From Lysobacter prati (GTDB lineage Bacteria; Pseudomonadota; Gammaproteobacteria; Xanthomonadales; Xanthomonadaceae), in contig NZ_VLNV01000010.1 in assembly GCF_009765215.1 (NCBI RefSeq), forward strand, positions 1-64,000: a stretch of 64,000 nucleotides of DNA, given 5' to 3'. Position numbers and translations under genes: made by a program. Shown piece after piece: positions 1 to 9,114 of the stretch (its first letter is position 1; every line of letters starts with the position of its first letter). The notes beneath the pieces are model-generated. The model ran no database searches and had not been told where the DNA came from. It saw nothing but the letters and a program-made list of their open reading frames with translations.

Positions 1-46
1 CCATCCATGGCCCACTGCTGCGCAATCCCCGACCCGGCGGACGACG
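1..46. repeat. Truncated copy of the 114-bp double-hairpin repeat (copy 1)
   Basis: The window opens inside the repeat family described at 6802-6915. Visible are the distal part of the small inner hairpin (CCATCCATGGCCCAC) and one complete outer arm (GCAATCCCCGACCCGGCGG then ACGACG). The remainder lies before the window. It is followed by the same 25-nt spacer and GTCTTCG block seen beside the other copies, then by REP palindromes. Confidence 0.85.
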
Positions 47-83
47 CTTCGGCAAGTCATTACCCGGTCTTCGTCGACAAGCC

Positions 84-155
84 GTCATCCCCGCGAAGTC
101 GGGGGTCCAGCGTCGTTGCTCAGATGCTCGTCATCCCCGCGAAGGCGGGGATCCA
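84..155. repeat. Two REP-type palindromes (GTCATCCCCGCGAA...GGGGATCCA)
   Basis: Two short palindromic units, 84-109 and 130-155, share GTCATCCCCGCGAAG and a GGGG(A/G)TCCA end. The first is slightly degenerate. Similar units recur at 6949-7016 and, diverged, at 48071 and 37172. They lie just downstream of the acetyl-CoA hydrolase stop codon on the minus strand. Confidence 0.85.
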
Positions 156-182
156 AGGACGTTGCTCTCTGCTATTCGCGGC

Positions 183-2129
183 TCAACACTCACTCGCAGC
201 CTGCACCAGCGCCAGATTCAACAGGCGAGCCTCGATCCGTTCACCCAAGCTGGATGGCGATGCCAGACCCATGCGCTGCAGCGCCTCGCTGTCGGTCTCC
301 CGCGCCGACAGAGCACGCCAGAGCGTGCGCAATTTTCCCGAGCGCGTCGCCGTATTCGCCTTCAGCCACCCCAGCGCCTTCACGAGGCGCTGCTCTACCG
401 CGGTGAAGTCACTGCCCAGCGGATAGTCGGGCAGGGTGCCGTTGCGGCGATACGGTTGCAGCGTGGCCTGCAACGACTGCGCAGTGTTGCCGGCTGCATC
501 TGCGGGCAAGACGAAATCACGACGCAACTTGCCTGCATTGCGCGCGGTGTCCAGTAGCGACTGCTGGAAGCGCGCGTCGCAGATCGCCGCCATCGCCATG
601 ATGCAGTCCTCGTCGCTGCGGCCGTGCACGTCGGCGATGCCGTACTCGGTGATGTAGATGTCGCGCAGGTGACGCGGAATCGTCGTATGGCCGTAGTTCC
701 AGACGATGTTGGAGGTGGTTGCGCCAGCGGACTCGCGGCTGGCGCGCAGCAGCAGCACCGAGCGTGCGTCGGGCAGGGCGTGGGCCATTGCCACGAAGTT
801 GTACTGGCCGCCGACGCCGGAGACGACGCGGCCGTCCTCGAGCGCATCCGACACCGCCGCGCCCAACGCGGTCGCCATCATGCAGGTATTGAAGAAGCGG
901 GCGTCGCGACGTTGCAGTCGCTCCAGGGCCTCGTCGCCGCCGTAGAGTTCATTGACCTCGCCGACGCGCTTCATGCCGATGCCGCGACGGTCCTCGTCGC
1001 TCAGGTCGCGCAGCCACTGGTAGAAGTCCGGTGAGCCCAGGTAGAAGGCGCCGTGCAGGAACTCGCCTTCGCGCTGCAGTCGCGCCAGGTCTTCCTCACT
1101 GGCATGGCCGTCGGCAACACGTTGCATCAACCCGCGATCGTCGACGACCTTGCGCGACAACACGCCGACCTCCACCAGGCGGCGGAAGCCTTCGTTGATC
1201 ATCTCGCTGCAGCCGTAGAGGCCCAGCGCGAACGGCGCCAGCGTCGGGTCCTCGGCCTGTGCCGAGCCCAGTGCACGCAGCACCGCGCGATAGGCCGCGT
1301 TGTCCGTGTGGCGCAGGACTAGGGCGTGGCACAACGCATCGGCCAGCGCGCCGATTCCGATCTGCAGCGTGCCGCCGTCTCGCACCAGGGTGCTGGCGTG
1401 GAAGCCGATCGCGTAATCGACGTCGCTGACCGGTTGGCGCGGCAATCCGAACAGCTTCGGGTAGGGGCCCGGCGGTTGCACGATCGCGTCGAAGAAACTG
1501 GCGTCGACTTCCGCGCTGCCACCGAGCCAGGGAAGCTCCGGGTCGACCTCGGCGATCAGCAGCGGTCGCGGCAGGCCGCGGGCCGCGATCGCGTCGATGG
1601 CATCGAAGGTCAGGTCGGTGTTGCACGACAGCGACAACCGGCTGCCATCCGCCGAGCGCGCCACCTTCTGCACGATGGCGTTGACACCGCGATCGGCGAG
1701 TGCGCGGGCGACGTGGGTGTAGTTGAGGCTGGCGTAGCGCCGCTGCACCTGCGTCGAGCCGAGCATCGCGCCGGACTGCAGGTAGAACTCCTCGATCTCG
1801 ATGTGCGATGGCAACGCGTCGCGCCTGGCCGCCTGCACGTAGGCCAGGCGCGGGAAGTCGTCACCGAAATGACGTTGCGCAAAAGGCTTGATGAAACGGG
1901 CTTCCAGTCCCTTGCCGCCGCCCGGCGGGTCCAGTGACAGCGCGGTATACAGATGCAGCGGGCGCGATGGATCCTTCTCGATACGTGCATACAGCGCGTT
2001 GAGCAGGCGATGCGGTTTTCCCAGTCCCAGCGGGGCGCCGACATGCACTGGGCCGTGGCGGGCGGTAAGCAGGAACTCGACCGCGGCGTCGAGCGAATCC
2101 AACAGGGTAGGGGCGGGGCGTTCGGTCAT
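183..2129 (-). CDS. Acetyl-CoA hydrolase/transferase family protein
   Basis: A 648-residue protein of the acetyl-CoA hydrolase / CoA-transferase (Cat1/Ach1-like) superfamily, expected to move CoA between acyl groups or hydrolyse acyl-CoA in the cytosol. Family signals are the glycine-rich LQIGIGALADAL stretch in the middle, GLYGCSEMINEG soon after (likely holding the catalytic Glu), and the C-terminal GVGGQYNFVAMA and TEYGIADVHGRSDED motifs. At about 650 residues it is longer than the roughly 500-residue typical members, with extra sequence mainly in the N-terminal half. The ATG at 2129 has only a weak purine stretch upstream. It follows the YeeE pair by 47 bp on the same strand. Substrate cannot be told from sequence. 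Confidence 0.85.
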   Translation of the reverse strand: MTERPAPTLLDSLDAAVEFLLTARHGPVHVGAPLGLGKPHRLLNALYARIEKDPSRPLHLYTALSLDPPGGGKGLEARFIKPFAQRHFGDDFPRLAYVQAARRDALPSHIEIEEFYLQSGAMLGSTQVQRRYASLNYTHVARALADRGVNAIVQKVARSADGSRLSLSCNTDLTFDAIDAIAARGLPRPLLIAEVDPELPWLGGSAEVDASFFDAIVQPPGPYPKLFGLPRQPVSDVDYAIGFHASTLVRDGGTLQIGIGALADALCHALVLRHTDNAAYRAVLRALGSAQAEDPTLAPFALGLYGCSEMINEGFRRLVEVGVLSRKVVDDRGLMQRVADGHASEEDLARLQREGEFLHGAFYLGSPDFYQWLRDLSDEDRRGIGMKRVGEVNELYGGDEALERLQRRDARFFNTCMMATALGAAVSDALEDGRVVSGVGGQYNFVAMAHALPDARSVLLLRASRESAGATTSNIVWNYGHTTIPRHLRDIYITEYGIADVHGRSDEDCIMAMAAICDARFQQSLLDTARNAGKLRRDFVLPADAAGNTAQSLQATLQPYRRNGTLPDYPLGSDFTAVEQRLVKALGWLKANTATRSGKLRTLWRALSARETDSEALQRMGLASPSSLGERIEARLLNLALVQAASEC

Positions 2130-2176
2130 GGCGACAGCCTATGCGCCGTGTGTGTAGGCATTGCCAAGAAGAAACC

Positions 2177-2590
2177 TCACCTGCGCGCTGCCAGACGGGC
2201 AAGTTGCGAGCCTGCCAACAGCGCGGCGACGAATACAACCGACTCCACCGTGCCGTGCGCGAGGTTGGCCAGGGCCGGGCCGGGGCAGTAGCCCGCGATG
2301 CCCCAGCCGACGCCGAACAGCGCGCTGCCAAGCAGCAGGCGCCGGTCGATGGTCGCAGCCGGTGGTGCCGGCACCGGATCGCCGGACAACGTGCAGCCGC
2401 GGCGTCGTACCCAGGCGAAACCCGGCAATGAAACCGCCAGTGCACCGCCCATCACCAGCGCCAGCGAAGGATCCCAATGGCCGGCCAGGTCGAGGAAGTT
2501 CAGGACCTTGTCCGGATCGGTCATGCCCGACACTGCCAGACCCAGCCCGAACAGGACGCCGGCGATTGCGCCGTGGGCGATCAGTCTCAT
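2177..2590 (-). CDS. YeeE/YedE (DUF395) family membrane protein, second half-protein
   Basis: A 137-residue hydrophobic protein with about four membrane segments and the family signature [15 protein letters not shown] near residues 100-115, whose Cys is the conserved one of this half. YeeE/YedE proteins are linked to uptake of thiosulfate or other sulfur species. Start chosen at ATG 2590, which overlaps the stop codon of the preceding YeeE gene (ATGA), typical of coupled translation. A longer reading frame continues upstream but runs inside the neighbour and lacks hydrophobic character. The two half-proteins probably act together. Confidence 0.88.
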   Translation of the reverse strand: MRLIAHGAIAGVLFGLGLAVSGMTDPDKVLNFLDLAGHWDPSLALVMGGALAVSLPGFAWVRRRGCTLSGDPVPAPPAATIDRRLLLGSALFGVGWGIAGYCPGPALANLAHGTVESVVFVAALLAGSQLARLAARR

Positions 2591-3012
2591 GCCACGCCTC
2601 CGATCACGTGGCGCAGCACGTATACGGTGAAGAAGGCTGTACCCATGAATACCAGCACTGCGAGCAGCGAGCGCTTCGACAGCCGCGCCAGTCCGCAGAT
2701 GCCGTGTCCGCTGGTGCAGCCGTTGCCCAGGCGCGTGCCGAATCCGACCAGCAGGCCGGCGGCGATCAACCAGGGCAGCGGGAAGCCGTTGCGGCCCGGC
2801 GAGCCGGACCAGGCAAACCACGCACCCGCGGCGACGATCAATCCGACCAGGAACGCGACCCGCCAGCCGCGACCGGCATCGCCATCGACGGTGCTGTTGA
2901 GAATGCCGCTGATGCCGGCGATGCGGCCCAGCGCAAGCAGCAGCCAGGTGGCAGCCAGGCCGATCAGGGCTCCGCCAATCAGCGCCGAAACGGGTGTGAA
3001 CTGGGTTGGCAT
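2587..3012 (-). CDS. YeeE/YedE (DUF395) family membrane protein, first half-protein
   Basis: A 141-residue integral membrane protein with about four hydrophobic helices. The hallmark [21 protein letters not shown] segment is at about residues 92-112, where the Cys residues are those implicated in sulfur-compound passage in the family. Its stop overlaps the start of the second YeeE gene, and it begins 13 bp after the metallo-hydrolase gene, so the three form an evident operon. The arrangement MBL hydrolase plus two DUF395 proteins matches the sulfide-responsive BigR operon of Xylella and Agrobacterium, but no ArsR/BigR-type regulator is adjacent here. Confidence 0.9.
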   Translation of the reverse strand: MPTQFTPVSALIGGALIGLAATWLLLALGRIAGISGILNSTVDGDAGRGWRVAFLVGLIVAAGAWFAWSGSPGRNGFPLPWLIAAGLLVGFGTRLGNGCTSGHGICGLARLSKRSLLAVLVFMGTAFFTVYVLRHVIGGVA

Positions 3013-3025
3013 CAGAATGTGTCGA

Positions 3026-3892
3026 TCACAGCTGGTCGAGTGGAATCTTGAGGTAACGCACGCCGTTGTCCTCCGGCGGCGGCAACGCGCCGGCGCGGAT
3101 GTTGGCCTGCACCGCGGGCAGGATCAGTGCCGGCATCGCCAGCGTCGCATCACGGGCCTCGCGCAGCGCGACGAACGCGTCCTCTTCGGTGCCCTCGCGG
3201 ACATGGATGTTGTCGCGCTTCTGCGCACCGATGGTGGTTTCGCACGCCACTTCGCGACCGCCGGGGCCGTAATCGTGGCAGACGAACACACGCGTGTCGT
3301 CGGGCAGGGTGTGGAACAGGTGCCGTATCGAGCGGAACAGCGTGCGCGCATCGCCGCCGGGGAAATCGCAGCGTGCCGTGCCGGCATCGGGCATGAACAG
3401 CGAGTCGCCGGTGAACAGTGCATCGCCGATCAGGTAGGCACTGCTGTCGCAGGTGTGCCCGGGGACGGCGGTCACGCGCGCCTCGAGTGTGCCGATGCGG
3501 AACGGTTCGCCATCTTCGAACAAGTGGTCGAACTGCGAACCATCGACCGGGAAGTGCTCGCCCAGGTTGAAGATCGGGCGAAAGGTTTTCTGCACACTGC
3601 GGATGCCTTCACCGATCGCCAGACGGGCTTGTGGCCACTGTGACTTCAGCCAGTGGCCGCCGCTGAGATGGTCGGCGTGCGCATGCGTTTCCAGGATCCA
3701 CTGCACCTGCAGGGCGTGATCGTGCACGTAGTCGAGCAGTTGCTGCGCCGATGCAGTTGAAGTGCGCCCGGCCTTCGCATCGAAATCCAGCACCGGGTCG
3801 ATCACCGCCGCGGCCTGCCCGGCGGGTTCGTGCACGACATAACTCCAGGTGTTGCTGTCGGCGTGGAAGAACGGCTGGACGTGGGGTTTCAT
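3026..3892 (-). CDS. MBL-fold metallo-hydrolase, persulfide-dioxygenase (ETHE1/Blh) type
   Basis: A 288-residue metallo-beta-lactamase-fold enzyme. Metal-site motifs are visible in order: [12 protein letters not shown] (HxHxDH) near residue 72, [10 protein letters not shown] in the middle, [20 protein letters not shown] and a later VCHDYGPGG. The [11 protein letters not shown] segment is characteristic of ETHE1-like persulfide dioxygenases, which oxidise glutathione persulfide to sulfite. Start set at ATG 3892 (MKPHVQPFF); the frame extends further upstream but that part is unlike the family. Being upstream of two YeeE/YedE genes, it probably handles sulfide/persulfide stress. An alternative is another glyoxalase-II-like role. 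Confidence 0.88.
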   Translation of the reverse strand: MKPHVQPFFHADSNTWSYVVHEPAGQAAAVIDPVLDFDAKAGRTSTASAQQLLDYVHDHALQVQWILETHAHADHLSGGHWLKSQWPQARLAIGEGIRSVQKTFRPIFNLGEHFPVDGSQFDHLFEDGEPFRIGTLEARVTAVPGHTCDSSAYLIGDALFTGDSLFMPDAGTARCDFPGGDARTLFRSIRHLFHTLPDDTRVFVCHDYGPGGREVACETTIGAQKRDNIHVREGTEEDAFVALREARDATLAMPALILPAVQANIRAGALPPPEDNGVRYLKIPLDQL

Positions 3893-3941
3893 CGTCGTGT
3901 CCGTGGTGGAACCGTGCCGGCAGTCTAGGACGGTACGGCCC

Positions 3942-4754
3942 CTAGCGCCTGGCAAGCGCCGCGTTGAGGGTCGCCGCGAGCTCGGCGCCGGCAAGCCGCA
4001 GCTGCGCTTCGGCCACGGGGCGCCAAGCTTGCAGGTAGTCGGGGCCGATCTTTGCGCGGGCCGGGTAGAAGCCCGGCTGCCTGACTATCGCGCAGGAGGC
4101 CTCGGCCCAGGCCGCGGAGGGCGGCGGCAAGGGCTTGCCGGGCGTCAGCGTCGGCGCCGGCATCGCGCGCAGGCGCACCAGATAGGCCGGTTCGTCGAGG
4201 CCGGTGTTCTTGAGCATGCCGCTGTCCCACAGCGAATGCAGATTGCTGCCACGGTCGTCGAGGTTCACCTGGAAGTCATTGCCGCCCTTGTCGTGGCCAT
4301 AACCGGCATGCAGCGGCTGGTGGACGTCACCGACGAAATGGACGACGAACTTCAGCGCCTGCAGACGTTCCGCCTTCGGTCGCCTGGTGTCGGCGAGGAT
4401 CGCGGTCTGCGCGCGGATCGCCTCGACCACGCAGTCGCCGTTGCGGCAATGGCGCGGCTGCTCGTAGACGCAGCCGTCCTCGGCGATGTTGACGTAATGC
4501 CACTTGCTGGTGCGCTTGCCCAGGTCGGGGTCGTTCTCGCGGAGGTCGTCGGCCCAGTTGGCAATGCCGGCCAGGGTCGGGTCCGGTTCGCCTTCGAGCA
4601 GTTGCAGGGCGGCGGCTCGGGCTGCCGGGGTCATTCCGTCCCAGGCCAGCGACGCGACCAGGCGGTGGCCGAGCCGGCCCCACGCGGCAGCGGGGGCGGG
4701 CAGGAGGCTGAGGACAAGCAGGAAGGCAGTGAGGGCTCTGATCATGGCGCGCAC
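3942..4754 (-). CDS. S1/P1-type nuclease, secreted
   Basis: A roughly 270-residue member of the zinc-dependent S1/P1 nuclease family, expected to cut single-stranded nucleic acid in the periplasm or outside the cell. A signal peptide ends PAPAAA|W, leaving Trp as the mature N-terminus; this family uses that residue as a zinc ligand. Other ligands are in WGRLGHR, IANWADD, KWHYVN, VVHFVGDVHQPLH and LHSLWDSG. GTG at 4754 has AGGTCGG five bases upstream; the in-frame ATG at 4745 is the alternative, and both keep the signal peptide. Downstream, 49 bp away, is the MBL-hydrolase gene. Confidence 0.9.
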   Translation of the reverse strand: MRAMIRALTAFLLVLSLLPAPAAAWGRLGHRLVASLAWDGMTPAARAAALQLLEGEPDPTLAGIANWADDLRENDPDLGKRTSKWHYVNIAEDGCVYEQPRHCRNGDCVVEAIRAQTAILADTRRPKAERLQALKFVVHFVGDVHQPLHAGYGHDKGGNDFQVNLDDRGSNLHSLWDSGMLKNTGLDEPAYLVRLRAMPAPTLTPGKPLPPPSAAWAEASCAIVRQPGFYPARAKIGPDYLQAWRPVAEAQLRLAGAELAATLNAALARR

Positions 4755-4830
4755 TTTAGCCGACCTGCGATGACAGGCCTTTGCGTGTCGGGGCGTTCAC
4801 GGCTGAACCGAGGCCCCGGAACGGCAAGGA

Positions 4831-5454
4831 TCAGAACTTGATGATGTACGCAGCGCCGTAGACGATCGGGTCGATCGAAGCCGTGCCCAGCTTGGCGCCG
4901 TCCAGCGCGACGTCGGTGTCGATATCGATCCAGCGCGCATCGATGCGGATCGCACCGCGCTCGCCGACCGCGAAGTCGACGCCGGCATGCGCCGCCAAGC
5001 CCCAGGAATCGTCGAGCTTGAGCTTGCTGCCGGCCAGCGCGCCGGTGGTGTCCTCGCTGAAGAACGTCGTGTAGTTGATGCCCGCGCCAACAAACGGCGA
5101 GACCTTGCCTTGGCCGTTGAAGTGGTACTGCAACGAGACCGTCGGCGGCAGTTGCTTGGTGCTGCCGACCCGGCCCAGGCCGGCGATGTTGATGTCGTGC
5201 TCGAACGGCCAGGCGGCGAGCACTTCCACGCCGAGGTTGTCGCGCACGAAGTATTCGAAGGTCAGGCTCGGCTTGATGTCGTGGTCGACGTCGACGTCGA
5301 GGGTTCCGCCGGCCAGGCGGCCGTTGTCCGACTTGGGGTCGACGACGTGGACGCCGACGCCCAGGGTCCAGTCGCCGGCGGACTGGGCCAGGGCGGGCAG
5401 GGCGGCGGTGCCCAGGACCAGCGCGGCGGCGCAGGAAAGAAGCGGCTTGTGCAT
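4831..5454 (-). CDS. ompW: OmpW family outer-membrane protein
   Basis: A 207-residue outer-membrane beta-barrel of the OmpW family, an eight-stranded channel for small hydrophobic compounds. A signal peptide of about 23 residues ends ALPALAQ. Family features are GDWTLGVGVHVVDP at the mature N-terminus, SLQYHFNGQGKVSPFVGAGINYT mid-protein (a hallmark segment) and a terminal aromatic Phe (YGAAYIIKF). A perfect FNR-type box lies 58 bp upstream (5512-5525), agreeing with known oxygen-dependent control of ompW in other bacteria. The gene is divergent from gap. Confidence 0.93.
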   Translation of the reverse strand: MHKPLLSCAAALVLGTAALPALAQSAGDWTLGVGVHVVDPKSDNGRLAGGTLDVDVDHDIKPSLTFEYFVRDNLGVEVLAAWPFEHDINIAGLGRVGSTKQLPPTVSLQYHFNGQGKVSPFVGAGINYTTFFSEDTTGALAGSKLKLDDSWGLAAHAGVDFAVGERGAIRIDARWIDIDTDVALDGAKLGTASIDPIVYGAAYIIKF

Positions 5455-5511
5455 GGAGGAGGAGCCTTGTTGTGGGAGGGCTCCAGTGTCTGCAGGGGGC
5501 TGCGGACGCGC

Positions 5512-5525
5512 TTGATCCGGATCAA
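5512..5525 (-). promoter_or_regulatory. FNR/Anr-type box upstream of ompW
   Basis: TTGATCCGGATCAA is a perfect TTGAT-N4-ATCAA palindrome. Centred at 5518.5, it would put a class II start about 41.5 bp away near 5477, leaving a leader of about 23 nt before ompW. A GACACT sequence at 5485-5490 (read on the minus strand) sits where a -10 element should be. Being palindromic it could also act on gap, 144 bp the other way. Confidence 0.8.
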
Positions 5526-5560
5526 GTCACCTCGGCCGCGTCGCCCTAAACCGGGCGTGA

Positions 5561-6673
<1,113 letters not shown>

Positions 6674-6697
6674 GGCGCGTAGCTTTAGCGTCACAGA

Positions 6698-6729
6698 CAA
6701 GGCCGGCTTTTTGCCGGCCTTGTTTTTTT
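6698..6729 (+). terminator. Rho-independent terminator of gap
   Basis: A ten-base-pair stem CAAGGCCGGC / GCCGGCCTTG closes a TTTTT loop and is followed by seven T residues, 25 bp after the gap stop codon. Confidence 0.92.
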
Positions 6730-6801
6730 CGGGCGTCGCGCTTGCGTCTGCGGCGCGGCGTCGTCCGTCGGGGCGGGTTTTGGGGTGAGCCTTCCGAACG
6801 G

Positions 6802-6941
6802 CGTCGTCCGCCGGGCCGGGGATTGCTCCGCCCCTTCGTCGGACATCCTGTCCGAAGGCGGGGCGCGGGACATCCATGTCCCGCTGCTGCGCAATCCCCG
6901 ACCCGGCGGATGACGCTCTGCCGCTTCATTGCCCGGTCTTC
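6802..6941. repeat. 114-bp double-hairpin repeat, copy 2, with conserved flank
   Basis: The core is 6802-6915. Outer 25-nt arms at 6802-6826 and 6891-6915 pair with two mismatched positions. Between them lie two hairpins: an imperfect one at 6831-6863 with core TCGGAC-ATCCT-GTCCGA, and GCGGGACAT-CC-ATGTCCCGC at about 6865-6884. After the core comes a 19-nt spacer and GGTCTTCG (6916-6941), also found beside the other copies, then REP units. Copies 1-3 share this orientation; copies 4 and 5 are inverted. No coding sequence is evident. Confidence 0.9.
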
Positions 6942-6948
6942 GTCAGCC

Positions 6949-7016
6949 GTCATCCCCGCGAAGGCAGGGACCCAGTGACGTTGCTCTGCCGTCATTCCCG
7001 CGAAGGCGGCAATCCA
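6949..7016. repeat. REP palindrome pair
   Basis: Two units, 6949-6974 (GTCATCCCCGCGAAGGCAGG then GACCCA) and 6991-7016 (GTCATTCCCGCGAAGGCGGC then AATCCA), each followed by a (G)ACGTTGCTCT motif that also follows the units near position 110-165. They form the distal part of the composite with repeat copy 2. Confidence 0.85.
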
Positions 7017-7084
7017 TGGACGTTGCTCTCGGCCTCCCAGGCTCCACCTTGATTTCCCAGCCAATAACCCCCAGTTGAAGAGCC

Positions 7085-7495
7085 ATGAGCCACCCCCCAC
7101 AGCTCGATGAGCACCAACTGGCGACCCTCGTAGACCGCTTCTATGAGCAGGTCCGCATCCACCCGGAACTGGGCCCGGTCTTCAATGCCGCCATCGACGA
7201 CTGGCCCGAGCACAAACGGCTGCTGACGTCGTTCTGGTCGTCGGTCCTGCTGGGCACGCGCAGCTATCGCGGTCAGCCAATGTCCGCGCACCGGCCGCAC
7301 CCGATCCGCCCCGAGCATTTCGACCAGTGGCTGGCGTTGTGGCAGACGACCGCTGAGTCTCTGCTCGCGCCCGAGCACGCCGCGCTGGCCTGCGAGCACG
7401 CCAACAAGATCGGCTACAGCCTGCGTTACGGCCTCGGATTGCAGGAACGCAAGGGCGCCCTGCCACTCGGCGTACCCCTTGCAGGAAGCGCTTAG
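7085..7495 (+). CDS. Group III truncated haemoglobin
   Basis: A 136-residue group III truncated haemoglobin. Helix B holds the Phe-Tyr pair (RFYEQV, residues 18-23), followed by HPELGPVFN. The segment MSAHRPHPIRPEHFDQWLALW around residues 66-86 is the family's F-G region, with His69/His72 candidates for the proximal haem ligand. Such proteins bind oxygen, nitric oxide or peroxide. The start ATG at 7085 follows a weak AAGAGCC site. Its stop overlaps the stop of the convergent glycosyltransferase gene. A role against nitric oxide from the nap pathway is possible but not shown. Confidence 0.9.
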   Translation: MSHPPQLDEHQLATLVDRFYEQVRIHPELGPVFNAAIDDWPEHKRLLTSFWSSVLLGTRSYRGQPMSAHRPHPIRPEHFDQWLALWQTTAESLLAPEHAALACEHANKIGYSLRYGLGLQERKGALPLGVPLAGSA

Positions 7496-9009
7496 CCGAA
7501 CTTCTGCATCTTCGGCCACGCCTGCTGCCACGGTATGCGCAGGTCGCGGCAGATGAAGATGTCGGGGTGGTCGCGCGTTTCCTCGTTGGGCACGTTGTAG
7601 CGATTGCGCACCCGGCCGGCGAACACGCAATGGGCCGGTGCGTCGGCGATGTCCTCGGGTGAATCGCCGAGTACGATCACCGTCTGCGGCGGCGTCTCAC
7701 CGTAGCCCTTGTACCAGTACGAATTGACCGGGCTGATCGCCACTGGCAAACCCAGCTTCGGTCCATACAGATTGATCGCGCCGGCCTCGCCGTAGTTGTT
7801 GGTGAACACCGCGGTGCGCGCGCGCTCGGCTGGCGGCAGGTCGTGGTAGATGCGCGCGACTTCCTCCACCAGTTCCGGCCAGCCGATCTGCTCGGCGAAG
7901 TTGTCGTGCGCCGCGCGGCTGATTCGCCAACCGGTCGAGTTGACTGCGGCAAACTGCAGGCCTATCAATCCGCTGCCGATGGCCATTGCCACCACCCACA
8001 CGGTCAGCAGGGCGGTGCCGGTCAACGCGTAACCGGCGCGCAGCGGCCCCTGCCGATGCATGAACTGTTCGATCGCGACGCAACCGGCCGCAAGCAGCAT
8101 TGGATAGGCCCCGGCCAGGTAGTACGAGCGGCCCTGGACGAGCACGAACAGCAACAGCGGTACCAGATACATCCACGCGACCACCGCGTAGCGCCGGCCA
8201 GCCTTGGACAGCACCAGCCACGCCAACCCGGCCAGCCAGACTGGCAGGGCCATGACCCCGGCGTTGCCGTACAGCTGCTCGATCAGGAAGTCGCGCGTCC
8301 GCCCGATGCGCACGTCACGCGCATGGATGAACTGCAGGAAATCCATTGAAATGAAGTCGTGCCGCCATTGCCATAGTGCATTGGGCAGGAACAGCAGCAG
8401 CGACAGCGCCGCTCCGAGCCACAGCCAGCGGCTGCGCAGGTGCGTGCGCAGCGGCGTCGCCAGGGTCGCTACTACTATCCCGGCGACACAGAACACCATC
8501 GTGTACTTGGTCAGCATGCCGACGCCGATGACCGCTCCGATAGCCAGCCACCACCGCGCGTCGCCGCTGTTGACCAGTCGCAGCATCAGCCAGGCCAGCA
8601 GCACCCACCACAGGTAGTCGAAGCTGACGTACTGCATCAGTCCACCGGACACCATCGAGAACGGTGCCAGGGCGGTGAACAACGCGGCGACTATCTGCGT
8701 GGCGCGGGTGCCACCCATCTCGCGCGCAATCAGGCCGGCGAGCACGGCGGCGATGCTCTGCGCCAGCGCGGCGAACACGCGGAAGCCGCTGAGCGAGTCG
8801 CCGAACAGTTCCAGCGAGGTCCATGCAAGTGCCGGCGTCAGCGGTGGGTAGGCGACGTAGCCCCAGGCCAGGCTGCGCGCATCGTCGAGCAGTGCGAGTT
8901 CGTCACGGTGGAAGCCATAGTGCTGGTTGCTGAAGAGCCGCAGGACGAACAGCGCGATCGCGATCAGGGCGAGCCAGACGACATGGCTGCGAGGCAGGCG
9001 CATTGGCAT
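7492..9009 (-). CDS. GT39-family (PMT/ArnT-like) membrane glycosyltransferase
   Basis: A 505-residue polytopic protein of the dolichyl-phosphate-mannose-type glycosyltransferase family 39. About ten hydrophobic segments fill residues 10-345, followed by a soluble C-terminal domain. The first loop carries FHRDELALLDDARSLAWGYV, with the acidic residues typical of the GT-C active site, then AYPPLTPALAW. It would transfer a sugar from a polyprenyl-phosphate donor at the periplasmic face. Neighbours give no hint of the acceptor. It ends convergently with the haemoglobin gene, the two stop codons overlapping. Confidence 0.85.
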   Translation of the reverse strand: MPMRLPRSHVVWLALIAIALFVLRLFSNQHYGFHRDELALLDDARSLAWGYVAYPPLTPALAWTSLELFGDSLSGFRVFAALAQSIAAVLAGLIAREMGGTRATQIVAALFTALAPFSMVSGGLMQYVSFDYLWWVLLAWLMLRLVNSGDARWWLAIGAVIGVGMLTKYTMVFCVAGIVVATLATPLRTHLRSRWLWLGAALSLLLFLPNALWQWRHDFISMDFLQFIHARDVRIGRTRDFLIEQLYGNAGVMALPVWLAGLAWLVLSKAGRRYAVVAWMYLVPLLLFVLVQGRSYYLAGAYPMLLAAGCVAIEQFMHRQGPLRAGYALTGTALLTVWVVAMAIGSGLIGLQFAAVNSTGWRISRAAHDNFAEQIGWPELVEEVARIYHDLPPAERARTAVFTNNYGEAGAINLYGPKLGLPVAISPVNSYWYKGYGETPPQTVIVLGDSPEDIADAPAHCVFAGRVRNRYNVPNEETRDHPDIFICRDLRIPWQQAWPKMQKFG

Positions 9010-9114
9010 GGCAGCGGCGGTTCCCGTCGAGGATGCCGGCTATTTAGGCCTGCGCGCGGCCCGGATGCAATGGAGGCCGCCCGCCGTGGGGCGGGGCGGG
9101 CGGCTCCGTCGACG

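Noticed and set aside
9076-9104. GC hairpin after metE considered as a terminator
   Set aside because: The stem is good but no T-run follows on the minus strand; left as a possible structure only.
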